A stretch of 64,000 nucleotides of DNA from Pseudonocardia hierapolitana (GTDB taxonomy: Bacteria > Actinomycetota > Actinomycetes > Mycobacteriales > Pseudonocardiaceae), in NCBI RefSeq assembly GCF_007994075.1, contig NZ_VIWU01000001.1:3410001-3474000 (forward strand), written 5' to 3'. The notes beneath the pieces were generated by a model that worked only from the letters and a program-made list of their open reading frames with translations, was not told where the DNA came from and searched no databases. A program made the position numbers and the translations under genes. This document shows, one piece after another, positions 9,401 to 16,081 of this stretch (position 1 is its first letter; each line of letters starts with the position of its first letter).

Positions 9401-9526
9401 GAGCCCGAGCGTCCACCGCAGTAGCACCAGCAGCCGGTCCATTGCGGACAACCGCAGCCGGACGCACGCGACAGCGCCCACGAGGAGGCTCGAGGCCTCA
9501 CCGTCGTGAGCGTGTCGCGGGCGCAT
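479..9526 (-). CDS. Giant secreted/surface polymorphic-toxin-like protein (about 3015 aa)
   Basis: The start is the ATG at 9526 because GGAG lies 9 bases upstream; ATG 9442 is an alternative that would leave a compact signal peptide. Residues about 33-63 form a hydrophobic helix followed by an Ala-rich stretch, as in a signal peptide or anchor. Residues about 87-450 are Asp/Glu/Ser-rich, 454-594 are charged and helical, and 597-2380 carry repeated Cys pairs in Ser/Ala/Gly-rich sequence. A 44-residue module containing ARVWPLKH occurs twice near 2456-2536. Around 2600-2760 a papain-like arrangement is visible: Cys2619 in NCVNAV, His2699 in SSHMMYGL, Asp2714 in FYDQRG. The last 240 residues hold Asp2866 and Glu2881 in AAVEVTS, reminiscent of PD-(D/E)xK nucleases. 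A small gene overlaps the stop. Export route and target are unknown; the polymorphic-toxin role is inferred from architecture. Confidence 0.7.
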   Translation of the reverse strand: MRPRHAHDGEASSLLVGAVACVRLRLSAMDRLLVLLRWTLGLALGVVALWLGAALTAASPAAAAVPVVAAQAGIAKAGSSRPAAATDDGEGSDSGSSGDDSGDSGDDDSGDKSGDDSEESDSDSDSDKGSRDDDRSDEADSDEDREERSKDESDELAEREEEGAAPADESDDDSEKESSEDSSDEQARDTDEQEPAEQRDDEPADDNSTDEQAADEPDTLEQHLDDESRDEESTDGSEEQETGQRGDDESSDDESDAADRVGQSGVVTSEQHEDAAESSDEEAATADGADVEQAVARVVDDLTEDTATDDAAESDESDADVAERPDADEDTTQASEDPDSERVTALAAKVTEQVGGAVEDAADADSDTGDSRSDAEEAAWEQLTAEAADGLDAAGDTETQQALLRTDDPADPRGPPADAVALFSSDESDEEESRESDDEDRDDDSDEDKDYDDSPELTEQVLEDRIEVDNGKEELEREKAKVASGETAQADYDEKAAEHAERERKAAENRDELSPDRVELVDEVVDGHRELSERESELDAEEEQVASGVVDRETHEKNVADYEKRRDDVYDATDELMDATDREVRTVSEDDLDGEGATAGCDADGAFVGCGSASESADGKRDFERKLCLSGVSNCGASSESGGSKAEASCDDTGCGSSASSRGADGTETRSSARCDGGSRDCGQSSKADREGASAECESGGGTCRSESSGSGRDSGEPGDGRDTVPLASADESAETRVTGSSSARCESAAGCGTSSRVDVSDDGEVVADAETGCDTGCTGSARTSTDASVASAAGARESATSATADCSVDGGSCSARSGSRADGEDGDRSASSTAGGSVDCDTACTGSAAGSTSGKATGSPAVVGAAAPVRETGGSSSCTATAGGCAAEAASEVGDSAVSPKSGSTRNAAIGEPARELFATSAAGATVSCAIEGCAGTGDSATSGAASGDVPGVRDSNGSSSCSVHGAGGTCSTASDTLVSDREPTPGETVAGVVPVSGPVSVSTANASAECAGAATRCGGKATSATSARDTAVTPDARGTSASTECTVTGGGCVGTTSSAASSANDFVATDPNTGLPLPGRPTTGPSSTTAANASVVCAPGAACTGSVRTSTTAWDGALTRSSDGAASCTGATGGCNVQSVSTASSGPGAALALAGGPQQVNAARLPAGPSAASAAGAAMTCAGEIACTGSVSSAANATDPLVSPAARGSHGEGSCEGVTGGVCQAVTNSGASSDPSANVITPLVAERSTANATVSSGTTGDAPQGTQPQQEQPVAPVPTAPGSSANSGAPTVPGASSWTMANATLDCSGSSVACTGVARSPAAGTDGPSAGNGSIGARGPPAGGSTTSGSCATGVSGCRAQTSATAASGQVVADVIAEDRKSTAVPLAEQAAQAEYHAALAARVASRADATAEQRKAAADAVARAEQARVAASEAAELAARPVTGAPATTSESSAHALCAGPNCVAGTTAATTGGAGGSHTSATCTAAASGCAVTSEVSATADDIAGVDAAGKPIPGTSSSGKAGSRAVCPEAGCTAALTGGATAGDGTPSRSTGDTACTGTAPCMAAVSAGFSTTASHADARPDERFATSSTLAEALCDDGTAAGCATRTSSATDVTATDVTAVDDAGVRGRSASTCAAAGGCSVTSAGLSAKGFVDATAACAGAGCRIETVGTAAVPTRAGLNRADVRTDCTAGAGGGECTAAAQVAASAAGAQAATSCQGGAGAVCQRSFAASSTASGAEGGTRVDADAGCGATGGAGAGWCATSAAVDARTGLAVASAACEGAGCSHSYRAASHARAGSARADAVGHSSGGAGGGQVMTAASASRGPGFAQASASCAGTAGVTCRHSYSAAVSASARGARASASGSGAGGFGSGGVVVTAQASSGPGWASASASCSGAANCRHSYSASASQSASYQGAGAGGSTVRHWARASASGSGGGGQGAGGVSVTARASASPTGASASASCSGAWNCSASFESHSVADAYHDPKHYAHADADCSGSGSGGFCATSATAMANDKSASAGSSCAGSPGAACRFSYSAHSDADLKTPTTKVNGGSDCGDSGGFGGGGCGTTAYTEVDANGVTRLVLGCKGPGCRFSGVGDADAHNLIAEGKAHQQCGQTGAGWCVLGVKAELTPDRERENFKIDALGYCVGSAGANCQGSYSTHIDLGSSTVGDCSGVGSGGCHGETLTGAGNPVISYGVCLEGLACDWKASTHSDAGIKTDKEKLSAEANADCKTSSATGKACYTAAGLAVENNRIQAFAACQGGVGPDCSYHAHTTAHDLNGMNVADADHTCGQQAAGSCGVSSWALALTGMNLKGESMSLHGEALAGGSCSGSFGTVCGGSYRTHVDSDRDTWSNCTGTGAGSCHGVADPWNAHSTGTGSGHIESKSPDEHNSGSFTTYGPLFTPITIGANTHDTTGRRLINLGRGAGDVAESVGNEVVSVVEDTGTQLANFGRLAWTGVEEPRLPGETDAEYDARVWPLKHRYDTNPYVVQFSNIGRQGWTGVEEPRRPGETEEQYNARVWPLKHQWNQSMDMLGKIFSGEADRNLIWDPVGTLSTAASGPLMVIPSGVGQVASKGLLKSVTGGHDLAPGKLRIDVDGRHDLGPDANCVNAVCTYGGSPDVDAVIPGDIPKALPGSHDPDIARGMVEGTFGGRFTDVSKAQFERDVAHLPDGSEIVTWGWRDGAPSSHMMYGLKVGGDLRFYDQRGRLTDGQARAELDEIQKLLVRGSGWADWTRPDLSHVPPVGSTKDRGTPGAGDPATPRGPPQPNPAHGVDDVQAEIDAAQAAEDAGRVVGMGDWREFNGKKAPEQLAEAAAELRDARRLADEFPGHRVRVGREQNAPIREGTEDERLPEFDLAVETGRGDVVAAVEVTSVANPVAHVGDLSKGVRHAADKVRKRLDAGNPVEGSPQALIHMSLDIGRKTFGGAIRDFGRDGTVNLLRPDGAPILGKDGRPRTSNFFDDFARNLSKVENNELLDRVTLVDQFGRWIGFERQGKTWTHVGIR
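1919..2160 (-). repeat. Tandem duplication of a 44-residue module
   Basis: The 21 bases that encode the ARVWPLKH core occur at 1919 and again at 2051, 132 bases apart. The surrounding protein reads WTGVEEPR-x-PGET-xxx-Y-x-ARVWPLKH in both copies, preceded by an NIGR/NFGR motif. The two copies sit between the Cys-rich stalk and the papain-like domain, where polymorphic toxins usually carry a pretoxin or hinge region. No known domain was recognised. Confidence 0.8.
2385..7735 (-). repeat. Cys-pair repeat stalk in the giant protein
   Basis: This part of the gene encodes degenerate repeats. One turn type carries C-x(4-8)-C followed by an aromatic/His patch such as CRHSYSA. The alternating type carries C-x(8-10)-C in Gly-rich sequence, such as GWCATSA. 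Between about 3300 and 4300 the first type recurs every 56-70 residues, and the Gly-rich turn has lost its Cys pair in several copies while keeping the same outline. Alternating small residues (ASASAS) between pairs suggest beta-strands. A disulfide-braced beta-solenoid stalk is my inference; the repeat itself is directly visible. Confidence 0.65.
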
Positions 9527-9789
9527 GGCAGATGACTCCAGTAACCGAGGTGCGGAAATGAGATGCGACGGGCAGTCGCGAGCAGCACGAGACACGTGCA
9601 GGTGGAACGGGGATGCTCCGCGTCGCGCCTTGGGCAGCGACCTGTGTTCCAGGCGGAAAGCTCACACCCGGATTCCCCTCGGTTGCGATCGGCCTGCCCG
9701 TCGCGCTACGTCAGCGACCAGCGGGGCCGTGCAACGTTGATCACCTTAACGGATGCCACCGCGGGGTTGCAAGCCCAAGATCAGAAAAG

Positions 9790-11490
9790 TCAGCGGCCCG
9801 AAGGGACGAGCACATCACCGCAGGACGCCCGGGGCGAGCGCCGCGCATTCTCGTCATCAGCAACCGCCTGAGCTGCACGAATACGAAGAGCGGCGAGATC
9901 TCCCGCTCTGAGCGCGTCACGTCTCACCCAGTCGGTGACACCCGCCGGACTCGTCGCGATCTTGTCATAACTCTGGACGAGTCTCGGGTCTGCGGCGAGC
10001 CCCGTCAGCCGTGCCCAGTCGGGGTTGAGCGTGAGGAAGGTCGGGCGCACCTCACGGAGGATGTGGGTCCGCAACCCGGCGGTGTCGCCGGCCGCCCAGA
10101 ACCGAGCGATCCTCGGGTCCGCGAGCCCGACCACGTCGACCAGCCGCAGGTCGCTGACGAGGGCGGCGCCGCCGATGTCGGGTGCGGCGAGGACGGGGTC
10201 CGGAACGTCGACGAGCTCGGCGTAGGAATTGATGGCCCGCCCGGTGTTCTGGGCAACCAGGCAGAGCGGCGCGGTCGGGGCGGCGCGGAAGGCCCGCATC
10301 CCGTCGACCAGCACCAGGCCGGAGACGGCGGACGCGCCCACCGCGAGCACCGCCACCACGGCACGGCTGCGCGTGTCGAGCTGCGGGGCCACCAGCACGG
10401 CGGCCACCACCGCGGCGAGCGCCGCCAACGGCCACACCGGGGTGGCGAACCTGAGCTGGCCCATCCAGTCCGGCGCCAGCACGCCGAACGCCAGCACGGA
10501 GAGCGCGAGGGGCACGAGCAGGACGACCAGCGCCCGACGCCGGATGCCCGGCTGGACCAGTGCGGCCCCGACGGCGGCGACGGCGAGCAGCGCGGCGGGC
10601 CAGCCGATGTAGGTCACGAGCTCGCCGGGCCGGGTGGCGGCGGCGAGGCCGGGCAGCCCCTGCGACTTGGCGATCGCCGTGTTCGGCAGGTACTCCCCGA
10701 AGACCGCGAGCCGCCACGCCAGGTAGCCCCCCGCGGGCACGGCGAAGACGAGCAGGCTCAGCGCGGCGGCCCGCGCGGCGTGGCCCAGATTCACCCGGTG
10801 CAGCAGCAGGAGCGCCGCGAGCGGGAAGGCTCCGGCGTACACCAGGCCGTCCGGGCGGGTGAGCGCGGCCAGCGCCGCGAGGAGTCCGCACCACACGGCC
10901 GTGGTGGGTTCGAGCAAGCGGCCGGCCACGACGGCGCGGACCAGCACCGCTGCGATCGCCGCCGCGGCAAGTGCCAGCAGCGCGTTCTCCAGGCCGGACA
11001 TCGTCCAGATCACGAAGGACGGCACGGCCGCGGTCACCAGGCCGGCGACGATCGTGACCAGTGTGGGCCGACGGGTCATCGCGATCGCCACGGCGTAGCA
11101 GCAGGCGAACACGCCGGCCACGAGCACCAGCGCAAGCAGCTTCGGGAACGCGACGTAGTCGGGCACCCCGAACCACGCGCCGCGGTCGAACAACCCGACC
11201 CAGCGACCCAGCACGAGCAGGCCGAGCCATGCCGGGTTCGAGAACCCCTCGACCGGCTCGACCCCTGGCTGGAGGACGGGCCCGGCGCCGGTCGCGATCG
11301 ATCGGGCGTAGGCGAACGTGATCCCGGCGTCGTCGACGATCCATCGGCCGTAGAGCAGGGCGTGGGCAGCGAACGCGGCTGTCGGCACCCCCACGGCGAC
11401 CGCAGCCCGCAGCCACCAGGCGACCGCCGCGCGGTCGTCGGGCTCGGTTGCCGCGCCCCTGCCCACCACCAGTGGACCTCGATGGGCCAT
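9790..11490 (-). CDS. GT-C type polytopic membrane glycosyltransferase, AftB-like
   Basis: This 566-residue protein has about ten hydrophobic segments. The first extracytoplasmic loop contains WIVDDAGITFAYARS, matching the Asp-Asp loop of lipid-linked-sugar-dependent GT-C transferases. It is followed by the EPVEGFSNP motif seen in actinobacterial arabinofuranosyltransferases of the AftB type and related mannosyltransferases. A soluble C-terminal part of about 150 residues follows the membrane region. The ATG at 11490 is two bases after the stop of the upstream GT2 gene, so the genes are co-translated. Role inferred: transfer of a sugar from a polyprenyl phosphate donor to a cell-wall glycan outside the membrane. 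The exact sugar and linkage cannot be read from the sequence. Confidence 0.75.
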   Translation of the reverse strand: MAHRGPLVVGRGAATEPDDRAAVAWWLRAAVAVGVPTAAFAAHALLYGRWIVDDAGITFAYARSIATGAGPVLQPGVEPVEGFSNPAWLGLLVLGRWVGLFDRGAWFGVPDYVAFPKLLALVLVAGVFACCYAVAIAMTRRPTLVTIVAGLVTAAVPSFVIWTMSGLENALLALAAAAIAAVLVRAVVAGRLLEPTTAVWCGLLAALAALTRPDGLVYAGAFPLAALLLLHRVNLGHAARAAALSLLVFAVPAGGYLAWRLAVFGEYLPNTAIAKSQGLPGLAAATRPGELVTYIGWPAALLAVAAVGAALVQPGIRRRALVVLLVPLALSVLAFGVLAPDWMGQLRFATPVWPLAALAAVVAAVLVAPQLDTRSRAVVAVLAVGASAVSGLVLVDGMRAFRAAPTAPLCLVAQNTGRAINSYAELVDVPDPVLAAPDIGGAALVSDLRLVDVVGLADPRIARFWAAGDTAGLRTHILREVRPTFLTLNPDWARLTGLAADPRLVQSYDKIATSPAGVTDWVRRDALRAGDLAALRIRAAQAVADDENARRSPRASCGDVLVPSGR

Positions 11491-11492
11491 CG

Positions 11493-12389
11493 TCACGCGC
11501 CGAAGGCGTGGCGGGCCAGTGCGCGAACGCCGCCGAGACCACCGTGCCGGGCCGCGGCGGGCAGCCGGGTCAGCGCGTTGATCCGCGACGACAGGTGCCT
11601 GCGGGCGGCACGCGCGGCGCGTGGCCAGCCCCGCGCCGCCATCCGGTCGGCCGTCTCCAGGAAGAACGTGCGCTCCTCGGCGAAGCGCCTGCCATCGGCG
11701 GCGTGCGCGGAGGACACGGACGCGTCGTGGCGCCGGTAGCGGAAGCAGGTGGTGGGTTCGACGAGCAGCGACTCGCCGTCGAGCACGAGATCGAGCACGA
11801 GGGCGAGGTCCTGCACGACGTCGACGCCCTCGCGGAACCCGGTGCGGCGCAGCGGCTCGGACCGCCAGCAGATCGACGGGAAGTACAGCCAGTTGCCCCG
11901 CAGCAGGCTCACCGCGAGCTCCTGCCCGGCGAGCACGGTGGCGCCGCTGACCCGGGGCGCGTAGACCCACCGCTTGCCCAGGTCCACCAGTGAACGCGCG
12001 GGCGCGCCGTCGGCCCCCACCACCTCGACGCCGGGCTGGATGATCGCGGCCTCGGGGTGCGCGGCGTGCGCGCGCCGCACGGTGCCGATGTAGCCGGGGA
12101 GCATGAGGTCGTCGTTTCCGATGATCACGGCGAGCTCGTGCTCGACCCGGTCGACGCACTGCTGGAAGTTGCGGTTGATGCCCAGGTTGCGGGGGTTGAG
12201 CTGGTAGTGCACCCGCTTGTCGTCGAGGCCTGCGCACCAGTCGGCGAGCGCGTCGTCGGCCGACTCGCCGGTGTCGTCGAGGACCGTGAGCCGCCAGTTC
12301 GGATCGTCCTGGGCGAGAACGCTGCGGATGGTCGCCCGCACCAGGTCGAGCCGCCCGTAGTGGGGCAGCATGACGTCCACGGTCGTCAC
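11493..12389 (-). CDS. Family 2 glycosyltransferase
   Basis: The 298-residue protein begins with a GT-A nucleotide-binding fold (VDVMLPHYGRLDLVRATI). It has LDDTGE in the donor-binding position and IIGNDDLMLPGY as the DxD-like metal site. The C-terminal third is Arg/Ala-rich and probably sits at the membrane face. The GTG start at 12389 overlaps the TGA of the DUF2304 gene, and the GT-C gene follows two bases after its stop. It should add one sugar from a nucleotide donor to a lipid-linked glycan in the cytoplasm; the substrate is unknown. Confidence 0.85.
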   Translation of the reverse strand: MTTVDVMLPHYGRLDLVRATIRSVLAQDDPNWRLTVLDDTGESADDALADWCAGLDDKRVHYQLNPRNLGINRNFQQCVDRVEHELAVIIGNDDLMLPGYIGTVRRAHAAHPEAAIIQPGVEVVGADGAPARSLVDLGKRWVYAPRVSGATVLAGQELAVSLLRGNWLYFPSICWRSEPLRRTGFREGVDVVQDLALVLDLVLDGESLLVEPTTCFRYRRHDASVSSAHAADGRRFAEERTFFLETADRMAARGWPRAARAARRHLSSRINALTRLPAAARHGGLGGVRALARHAFGA

Positions 12390-12808
12390 CGGGCGGATTC
12401 CTCGCTCACCACCGGCGCCCGGTCACCATCGCCGGTGGCGATGCTGACGACCTGCGCCGAGTGGAGGCCCCGCTCCCGGTTGATCAGCTCCGCCTCCCGG
12501 ATGGCCACCGTGCGGGCGAGCTCGGTGTAGCGCCGGTCGACCACGCGGAAGCGCTGGTACATGCTGAACATGCCGGCCATGAATGCCACGACCAGCGCGT
12601 ACAGCACGAGGTCGGTGCCCCGCCCGACGCCGAGCATGCGGGCGATCGCGGTGAGGTCGTCGGGCCGCATCACGGCGTAGACGTTCGCCAAGGCGAACAG
12701 CACGAGCGCAATCCGCTTGCTCGCCTGCACATAGATCGCGTGGGAGCGGCGGACGAAGACGTACAGGATCGTCAGGACCGCGAGCACGAGGACGAACTGG
12801 ATGAGCAC
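12386..12808 (-). CDS. DUF2304 membrane protein
   Basis: This 140-residue protein has hydrophobic helices near residues 2-20, 30-50 and 65-85 and a charged helical tail with Arg/Glu repeats. That is the layout of the DUF2304 family. DUF2304 genes are usually paired with a GT2 enzyme of the polyprenyl-phosphate sugar transferase type, and here the GT2 gene lies six bases upstream. A role as a membrane partner of that enzyme is inferred. The start is GTG 12808, preceded by GGAGG. Confidence 0.8.
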   Translation of the reverse strand: MLIQFVLVLAVLTILYVFVRRSHAIYVQASKRIALVLFALANVYAVMRPDDLTAIARMLGVGRGTDLVLYALVVAFMAGMFSMYQRFRVVDRRYTELARTVAIREAELINRERGLHSAQVVSIATGDGDRAPVVSEESAR

Positions 12809-12814
12809 GGCCGA

Positions 12815-13516
12815 TCAGCCTCCTCGGTGGCGGACGGACAGGTCGAAGAGGATGTTGACGCCGTTGAGCAGCGACTGTCCCTTGCTTCGGGAGTATTCGG
12901 TGTACTGGATCGACACGGGGATCTCCCGCACGCGCCACTTCGAGCGTCCCAGGTACGAGACGATCTCCGAGGCGTGGGCCATGCCGTTCATGGTGATCTG
13001 CAGGCTGTCGGCCACGGGCCGGGTGAGCACACGCAGGCCGTTGTGCGCGTCGGTGAGACGCAGCTTGCGACCCGCAGGGCTGAGCAGCACCGCGAGCCGC
13101 AGCACGAACCGCTTGATCAGCGGCACCGAGTCGGCATGGTCGGCGAACCTGGTGCCGAGCACGACGTCGGATGCCCCGGACCGGGCGACATCGACCATCG
13201 CGGAGGCGTCCTCGAGCCGGTGCTGGCCGTCGGCGTCGTAGGTGACGAAGTACTGCGCGCCCGGCTGCACCCGGGCGTAGGTCAGGCCGGTCTGGAGGGC
13301 CGCGCCTTGACCGAGGTTCACCGGGTGGCGCACGAGATGGGCGCCGGTGCGCAGCACGGCCTCGGCCGATCCGTCGCCGCTGCCGTCGTCGACGCACACC
13401 ACGTTCGGGAAGACCGTCAGTACCTGCCGCACGACGGACTCCAGCACCGGCGCCTCGTTGAAGACCGGGATGACGACCCAGACGTCCTCGTTGCGCCTGC
13501 CGTCGACGGTGGTCAC
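12815..13516 (-). CDS. DPM1-like family 2 glycosyltransferase (polyprenyl phosphate sugar transferase)
   Basis: The GTG at 13516 is chosen because GGAGGAG lies six bases upstream; an ATG at 13549 lacks such a site. The 233-residue protein shows VVIPVFNE at the N-terminus, VCVDDGSGDGS, GQGAALQTG and the metal-binding YDADGQH. These are standard for dolichyl/polyprenyl-phosphate mannose synthase-like enzymes. No C-terminal membrane domain is present, and the adjoining DUF2304 protein may supply it. It probably charges a polyprenyl phosphate with a sugar that the downstream GT-C enzyme uses (inference). Confidence 0.85.
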   Translation of the reverse strand: MTTVDGRRNEDVWVVIPVFNEAPVLESVVRQVLTVFPNVVCVDDGSGDGSAEAVLRTGAHLVRHPVNLGQGAALQTGLTYARVQPGAQYFVTYDADGQHRLEDASAMVDVARSGASDVVLGTRFADHADSVPLIKRFVLRLAVLLSPAGRKLRLTDAHNGLRVLTRPVADSLQITMNGMAHASEIVSYLGRSKWRVREIPVSIQYTEYSRSKGQSLLNGVNILFDLSVRHRGG

Positions 13517-13561
13517 ACCGGTCTCCTCCGGGTCGTTGTGTCCAGGCATGGCCGCGTCAAC

Positions 13562-14851
13562 CTACCGGCGTCCCGTGGCGGGCGATGCACCCACGCCGGT
13601 GCCGGGCACACGCAGGGCCCGCAGCACCCCGACCAGCAGCACCGCGAGCACCACGAGCGGGCCGACGAGCTGGGCCACGAGGGCTGCCGCGATCGGCTCC
13701 GGCCCTACCACCAGTACCACGAGGAACACGATCGAACCGGCGATCCACCCGATCGTGACCGTGCGCTGCCGGGCGAGCGCGACGAGCGTGGGCTGCACGA
13801 CGAGCGCAAGCATCATCACCAGCGTGGCCGTGCCGAGCAGGGCGAGCGTGGCCACCGACGGGCGGTACGCGGTGTTGAACAGGTGCTCGGCGGCCCACGG
13901 GCCGAGCCACACGCAGCCGGCCAGCCCGAGTGCGCCGAGACCGGCCACCAGCCCGAGCACCTGCCACAGCTTGCGCGTCAGCTCGTCGTGGCGGCCCATC
14001 GCCGCCGCCCGGGTGACCTGTGGCAGCAGCACCGCCTGTACCGGGGCGAACAGGAACAGCGGCACGCGGGCGAGCACGAACGTCGACCCGAAGACGGCCG
14101 CGGTCACGAGGTCGTGTGGCAACCGGTAGGTGACGACGACGGGGGCGATGTTGGCCAGCAGCTGGCTGAGCGCGATCGCCCCGGCGAGGTACAGCAGCGA
14201 GCGGCCCATGCCGTCGGGGCTCGTCGTGACCTCCGTCGCCGGGAGCTTCAGCGCCGGCCAGACGCTCAGGGCCGCCAGCGCCGAGCCGACGGCGAAGGCG
14301 AAGCCGTACGCGGAGGGCTCCTCCAGCGCGAACACCAGCAGGGCGAGGCAGGGCAGGAGCCGCACCGCGCCCTCGACGTAGAGGGTGCGCGCGTACGCGG
14401 TGAAGCGCTGCTGCCCACCGAGCACGCCGCGCGCCCAGTACACGGCCCCCGACCCCGCGATCGCGACGAGCAGCGCGGCGAAGAGGCCGGGGCGCCATTC
14501 GAGGACCCGCCCCAGCACGAGCGGCCACGCCACGAGCACGACCGCGACGAGCGCGGCGAACGACCACAGCGCGAGCACCGCGGCGCGACGCGCGACCGGG
14601 CGCAGGGGCTCCCCACGGGCCGCGGCGGAGCTGACCGCGCGGCTGGTCTCCTGCTCGAGCGCGGCGAACACCCCGGGCCCGATGATGTTGACGAGCATGT
14701 AGAGCGAGATGAGGGCGCTGAGCGCGCCGGCGTCGGCCGGGCCGTGGAACACGTGGCCGACCACGGCGACGAACGCGTAGCCCGCAGCACCGAGCACCCC
14801 GAGCCCCGCGGCGAGATGCGCCGCGGTGCCGAGTCGGCGTGCGGGGATCAC
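13562..14851 (-). CDS. Polysaccharide flippase of the MOP superfamily (Wzx-like)
   Basis: The 429-residue protein is hydrophobic throughout, with about twelve predicted membrane helices and short loops, as in O-antigen/teichoic acid flippases. The motif GVFAALEQETSRAVS in the first quarter resembles actinobacterial members of this family. The gene lies between a methyltransferase and two glycosyltransferases in one minus-strand operon, so it probably moves a lipid-linked glycan across the membrane. GTG 14851 has only a weak ribosome site. Confidence 0.8.
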   Translation of the reverse strand: MIPARRLGTAAHLAAGLGVLGAAGYAFVAVVGHVFHGPADAGALSALISLYMLVNIIGPGVFAALEQETSRAVSSAAARGEPLRPVARRAAVLALWSFAALVAVVLVAWPLVLGRVLEWRPGLFAALLVAIAGSGAVYWARGVLGGQQRFTAYARTLYVEGAVRLLPCLALLVFALEEPSAYGFAFAVGSALAALSVWPALKLPATEVTTSPDGMGRSLLYLAGAIALSQLLANIAPVVVTYRLPHDLVTAAVFGSTFVLARVPLFLFAPVQAVLLPQVTRAAAMGRHDELTRKLWQVLGLVAGLGALGLAGCVWLGPWAAEHLFNTAYRPSVATLALLGTATLVMMLALVVQPTLVALARQRTVTIGWIAGSIVFLVVLVVGPEPIAAALVAQLVGPLVVLAVLLVGVLRALRVPGTGVGASPATGRR

Positions 14852-14885
14852 GTGCCCACGCTAGTCACTGGTGCGCCGGGACCCG

Positions 14886-15524
14886 TCAGATTCGGGCGAG
14901 GGTGACGAACTCGTTGTACGGGAACACCCGCCCCACCGGGCGCGGGAACGGGAAGGAGTACTGCCGGGCAACCGTCAGCCCCACCGTCTCGCACAGCGCC
15001 GCGACCTCGGCGAACCCGCAGAACCGGACGTGTGTGGCGTCGGTGGCGTACCCCTTCTCCTGGGGGGTGATCAGCACGACCTTGCCGCCCTTGCGCACGA
15101 ACGGGAGGTAGGTCCGCAGCAGCCCGACGGCGTCCTCTTCGGACATGTGCTCGACGACGTGCGCGGCCAGCAGGCTGTCGAACGAACCCCCACGCGCGTG
15201 TGCGCTGGTGGGGAACTCCTCGGAGGTGTACGCCACCAGACCGCGCTCCCGGGCCACCGCCACCGAAGCCGCGTTGTGGTCGACCCCGACCCCCTCGCCG
15301 CCGAGGTGGGCCAGGTTGCGCCCGAGGCCGCAGCCCACGTCGAGGGTGCGGCCGAGTTCGAGCCTGCGGATGTTCCAGCGGTACGGCGCCTGCACGTCGA
15401 GCCATCGCTTCCACCGCGCCTGCTCCAGGTTCTTCAGGCGTTCGGCGTAGTCGGGGGCGTCGGTACGCGGCCGACCCTCTGGCGCAGTCACATCGCCCAG
15501 TGTGACGACCTCGTCCCCCTGCAT
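14886..15524 (-). CDS. Class I SAM-dependent methyltransferase
   Basis: The SAM-binding motif I is LDVGCGLGRNLAHLG, followed by GVDHNAASV (acidic residue binding the ribose) and HVVEHMSEED as a motif IV region. Length is about 212 residues from ATG 15524, which has a GGGGGTGG stretch upstream. ATG 15563 would add 13 residues but has no ribosome site. It is the first gene of the glycan operon that continues through the flippase and glycosyltransferases, so a sugar or lipid-linked glycan is the likely acceptor. The acceptor is not predictable from sequence. Confidence 0.8.
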   Translation of the reverse strand: MQGDEVVTLGDVTAPEGRPRTDAPDYAERLKNLEQARWKRWLDVQAPYRWNIRRLELGRTLDVGCGLGRNLAHLGGEGVGVDHNAASVAVARERGLVAYTSEEFPTSAHARGGSFDSLLAAHVVEHMSEEDAVGLLRTYLPFVRKGGKVVLITPQEKGYATDATHVRFCGFAEVAALCETVGLTVARQYSFPFPRPVGRVFPYNEFVTLARI

Positions 15525-15617
15525 GCAGCACCACCCCCGGCGCGGGAAGAACTCTTCCTTCATCGGGGGCGGGTCGGCTGCGAGTGTCGCCGACACGACC
15601 ACTGCCGGACGACCGCC

Positions 15618-15734
15618 CGGCCACGAGACACCCAGGTGCAGCAGGCCATGGACGGGATGGGGCTCTTCCTCGACGAGGCCGCCCGCACCTACGAGGAGAC
15701 CGAAGAGTCCCTGCGCACCGCAGCAGGCCGCTGA
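15618..15734 (+). pseudogene. Degenerate C-terminal fragment of an ESX/WXG100-like gene
   Basis: In this frame the sequence reads TQVQQAMDGMGLFLDEAARTYEETEE before a TGA, which is the usual tail of small type VII secretion proteins (a helical LDEAARTYEETE stretch). No matching helix-turn-helix N-terminal half with a WxG motif is found upstream; that space is the 5' part and leader of the divergent methyltransferase. It may be a remnant of an EsxA-like partner of the next gene. A very short real ORF from ATG 15648 cannot be excluded. Confidence 0.45.
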
Positions 15735-15754
15735 TCCCGGCCAGGAGTCCGACG

Positions 15755-16081
15755 ATGCCCAGCACCGGGCCGGTCGAGTTCTTCGTCGACACCCCGGAAC
15801 TCGGTCGGCTCCGCACCGAACTGCAGACCCTCCAGGCCGAGCTCGGCGATCTGCCCACTCAGGAGGGCGACGCCGACCCCGCTGCGCTCGGCGGCGTTGT
15901 CGCCGGCGCGGTCGACCGGTTCGCCGTCCACTGGACGGACGGCAGGGCCCGCATCGCCGAGAACCTCGGCCAGTGCGTCGCACTGGCCGAGGGTGCGATC
16001 GACAGCTACACCGGCGCCGAGACCGCCATCCAGAACGCCCCACCCGTACCAGCCGGAGTGACGACGGCGGAGGCCCGATGA
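15755..16081 (+). CDS. ESX-like small helical protein (type VII secretion family candidate)
   Basis: ATG 15755 has AGGAG seven bases upstream. The 108-residue product is predicted helical and acidic, with FFVDTPELGRLRTELQTL at the start and HWTDGRARIAEN in the middle, a W-x-x-G turn between two helices. Its tail, SYTGAETAIQNA, resembles EspC/WXG100-like secreted partners. No FtsK-like ATPase or other secretion gene is in the window, so it is an orphan substrate or a cut-down locus. Its stop overlaps the ATG of a 39-codon frame. Confidence 0.6.
   Translation: MPSTGPVEFFVDTPELGRLRTELQTLQAELGDLPTQEGDADPAALGGVVAGAVDRFAVHWTDGRARIAENLGQCVALAEGAIDSYTGAETAIQNAPPVPAGVTTAEAR

Noticed and set aside
12461..14905. 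Plus-strand frame of about 800 codons over the glycosyltransferase/flippase genes
   Set aside because: The opposite strand encodes four clear families with coupled starts; this frame is His/Arg/Gly-rich and has no recognisable motif.
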